The position numbers and the translations under genes are program-made. From Pseudomonadota bacterium (GTDB lineage: Bacteria; Bdellovibrionota; UBA2428), in assembly GCA_018001635.1 (NCBI GenBank), contig JAGNHS010000033.1:1-35817 (forward strand): a stretch of DNA of 35,817 nucleotides. The letters are read 5' to 3'. Positions 34,563 through 35,817 of this stretch are shown here, piece by piece. The notes beneath the pieces are model-generated. The model saw nothing but the letters and a program-made list of their open reading frames with translations, made no database searches and was not told the DNA's origin. How positions within the stretch are numbered: position 1 is the first letter of the stretch; each line of letters starts with the position of its first letter.

Positions 34563-35733
34563 TGTTCTACTAGTCTTCTTTTTATTGGTGAATATTTTTT
34601 ATTTCCAAAAGGGCGGTTCAAATCCTGCTTCTCGATTGGGAACTTTGGCTGCAATGACGGAATATCATAGTTTCGAAACAAGCCCATTTAAAAAATGGAC
34701 TGCGGATTGGTCCATTCGAGAAGGACATTATTATTCCAATAAAGCACCCGGTCCAATGTTATTGGGGTGGCCCCTTTATAAAGTTTGGGAAATTTTTCGA
34801 GTTCAAGCAGTTTCTGTAGAGGAGCGGAATGAACGACGACTTCAGCTTCAAGATGAAATTTCTTTTATACTTTCCATTATACTTCAATGTATCCCTTTAA
34901 TCTTTTTATTAAATTACTTTTTTAAAAAGGAATTAACTAGAAAAACGAATTCATTAGCCCAAAGTGTTTTTTTTATAATGGCGATTTGCTTTGGCTCTAC
35001 TGGATCTTTCTTTTTTAATAGCTACTTTGGACATGCTTTTGCTGTGATAAGTGTTTTGGGCTTTTTGATTTATTGGAGAGAAAAACAATTTTTTCTAAGT
35101 GGATTTTTTCTGGCTTTAGGTGTGCTCAGTGACTACGGATCCATATTTATGATTCCAGCCGCCTTAGTGGCGCAAATATTTTCGAAGAAAACTCAGCCCT
35201 GGAAAAACTTTATTCTTCCTTTCTTTAAGGGGACGTTTATTCCTTTACTGCTTTGGTGTTTTTATCACACGATTTGTTTTGGCAATCCCTGGACCATAGC
35301 CAATAAATATCAAAATCCGGTTTTTCAGGATCTTCTGAATCAAGGACCTCAGCTGTGGGGTATTTTTAGTTACCCTAGTTGGGAAACAACTCGTAATCTT
35401 TTATGGGGTTCAACTCGAGGTATTTTACAAACTCAGTCTTGGGTTTTGCTAACGATTCCCGCACTTTTATATTTATTGTTTGTTAAGAAAAAAAATTCTT
35501 TTGAAGTTATTTTTTCATTATGCTTTTTTATGGGGCTCTTTTATATGAACATTTCATTTGGGGGTTGGCATGGTGGGGCCTCTCCTGGAGCTCGATATCT
35601 TTCTGCCGGAATAGCTTCTTTGGCCTTGGCTCTTTGGTTAGAGTGGGGAAATCTCTCGGCGCATTTTATAAAAATATTATGGGGCTCAATTAGTGTTTCA
35701 TTGATTTTTTATCTTCCTTTATATAAAAGATAA
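34549..35733 (+). CDS. Polytopic membrane glycosyltransferase (GT39/ARNT-like)
   Basis: ATG 34549 overlaps the PilZ gene by 14 bp and starts the first membrane helix directly (MRLVNVLLVFFLLVNIFYF). The product has 394 residues. N25-P-A-S-R29, D53 and GHYYSNKAPG (59-68) match the conserved first periplasmic loop of lipid-carrier-dependent glycosyltransferases. About nine more hydrophobic segments follow, and GGWHGGASPGARYL near 340-355 is another conserved loop. Such enzymes take sugars from undecaprenyl or dolichyl phosphate in the inner membrane and put them on lipid or protein at the periplasmic side. It lacks the C-terminal soluble domain of ArnT. The acceptor is unknown. Confidence 0.78.
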   Translation: MRLVNVLLVFFLLVNIFYFQKGGSNPASRLGTLAAMTEYHSFETSPFKKWTADWSIREGHYYSNKAPGPMLLGWPLYKVWEIFRVQAVSVEERNERRLQLQDEISFILSIILQCIPLIFLLNYFFKKELTRKTNSLAQSVFFIMAICFGSTGSFFFNSYFGHAFAVISVLGFLIYWREKQFFLSGFFLALGVLSDYGSIFMIPAALVAQIFSKKTQPWKNFILPFFKGTFIPLLLWCFYHTICFGNPWTIANKYQNPVFQDLLNQGPQLWGIFSYPSWETTRNLLWGSTRGILQTQSWVLLTIPALLYLLFVKKKNSFEVIFSLCFFMGLFYMNISFGGWHGGASPGARYLSAGIASLALALWLEWGNLSAHFIKILWGSISVSLIFYLPLYKR

Positions 35734-35817
35734 TTTCTCTAATATTACCTAAATCACTCTTAACAACATTTAATAGATCTTTAGTATACCATTTATGATC
35801 ATTAGAAGTAATGATAG
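35690..35817 (-). CDS. Possible 3' end of a convergent gene, partial
   Basis: A minus-strand frame stays open from the window edge for 41 codons (containing HKWYTKDLLNVVKSDLGNI) and ends with TAA at 35692-35690. It overlaps the end of the glycosyltransferase gene by about 44 bp. The sequence is AT-rich, so a chance frame of this length is quite possible. Confidence 0.25.
   Translation of the reverse strand, partial: IITSNDHKWYTKDLLNVVKSDLGNIREIIFYIKEDKKSMKH

Noticed and set aside
34614-34629. GGTTCAAATCCTGC repeats 14 bases of the tRNA-Pro T-arm, possible attachment-site copy
   Set aside because: It encodes the conserved N-P-A-S-R loop of the glycosyltransferase, there is no integrase or further match, and the flanking bases differ; chance is likelier.

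Overview
The window is a low-GC (roughly 40% by eye) bacterial chromosome segment with complete or near-complete genes on both strands and no insertion sequence, phage gene or CRISPR array. It fits a Bdellovibrionota-like (Bdellovibrio/Bacteriovorax-type) or similar deltaproteobacterial-grade organism. The grounds are a fused CcoNO cbb3 oxidase, a REC-CheX protein, a degenerate HD-GYP protein, PIN-PhoH next to PilZ, and many secreted proteins of unknown family. No ribosomal RNA or taxonomic marker is present, so this placement is inference.

Layout. 1-601 holds the 5' two thirds of an EamA/DMT exporter (minus). 731-6469 (plus) encodes a secreted, possibly outer-membrane protein. It is followed by a 1088-residue fusion (class-III aminotransferase, GNAT acetyltransferase, degenerate second aminotransferase copy) and a C45-type Ntn acyltransferase/amidohydrolase. 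A tRNA-Pro(UGG) follows at 6488-6564. 6624-9513 is an accessory stretch of three secreted proteins: one kinase-like, one with a weak ADP-ribosyltransferase-like look, one unknown.

9584-17145 (minus) is a compact cbb3 oxidase operon, ccoI-ccoS-ccoNO-ccoQ-ccoP-ccoG-TauE/SafE-like. It has a fused CcoNO, a CcoP with a single haem-c site, and no ccoH. Copper delivery (CcoI, CcoG, perhaps the SafE-like protein) and the oxidase are made together. 17263-22912 (minus) is a tight three-gene set of exported proteins: two distant paralogues sharing a P-x-D-x(3)-H-D-x-x-H ... H-E signature and a patatin-like protein. 22982-23983 (minus) encodes an exported protein-kinase-like enzyme with intact HxD, N and D residues.

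24162-26153 carries signalling genes: REC-CheX (plus) and a degenerate HD-GYP (minus). 26300-26830 is a small secreted protein. 26986-32594 (plus) is a four-gene set of exported unknown proteins. Its leader contains a palindrome inside a promoter spacer and an H-type pseudoknot-like pair of perfect 8-bp stems just before the first ribosome binding site. A textbook terminator hairpin lies inside the signal-peptide codons of the second gene. 32699-35733 encodes PIN-PhoH, a PilZ protein and a polytopic glycosyltransferase. The last bases may hold the 3' end of a convergent gene.

Most noteworthy are the pseudoknot leader and embedded terminator of the 27-32 kb operon, the aminotransferase/GNAT/pseudo-aminotransferase plus C45 pair, the exported kinase-like proteins, and the paired HDxxH/HE exported proteins. 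No stretch longer than about 300 bases lacks a gene. All function calls come from reading motifs, not from database searches.
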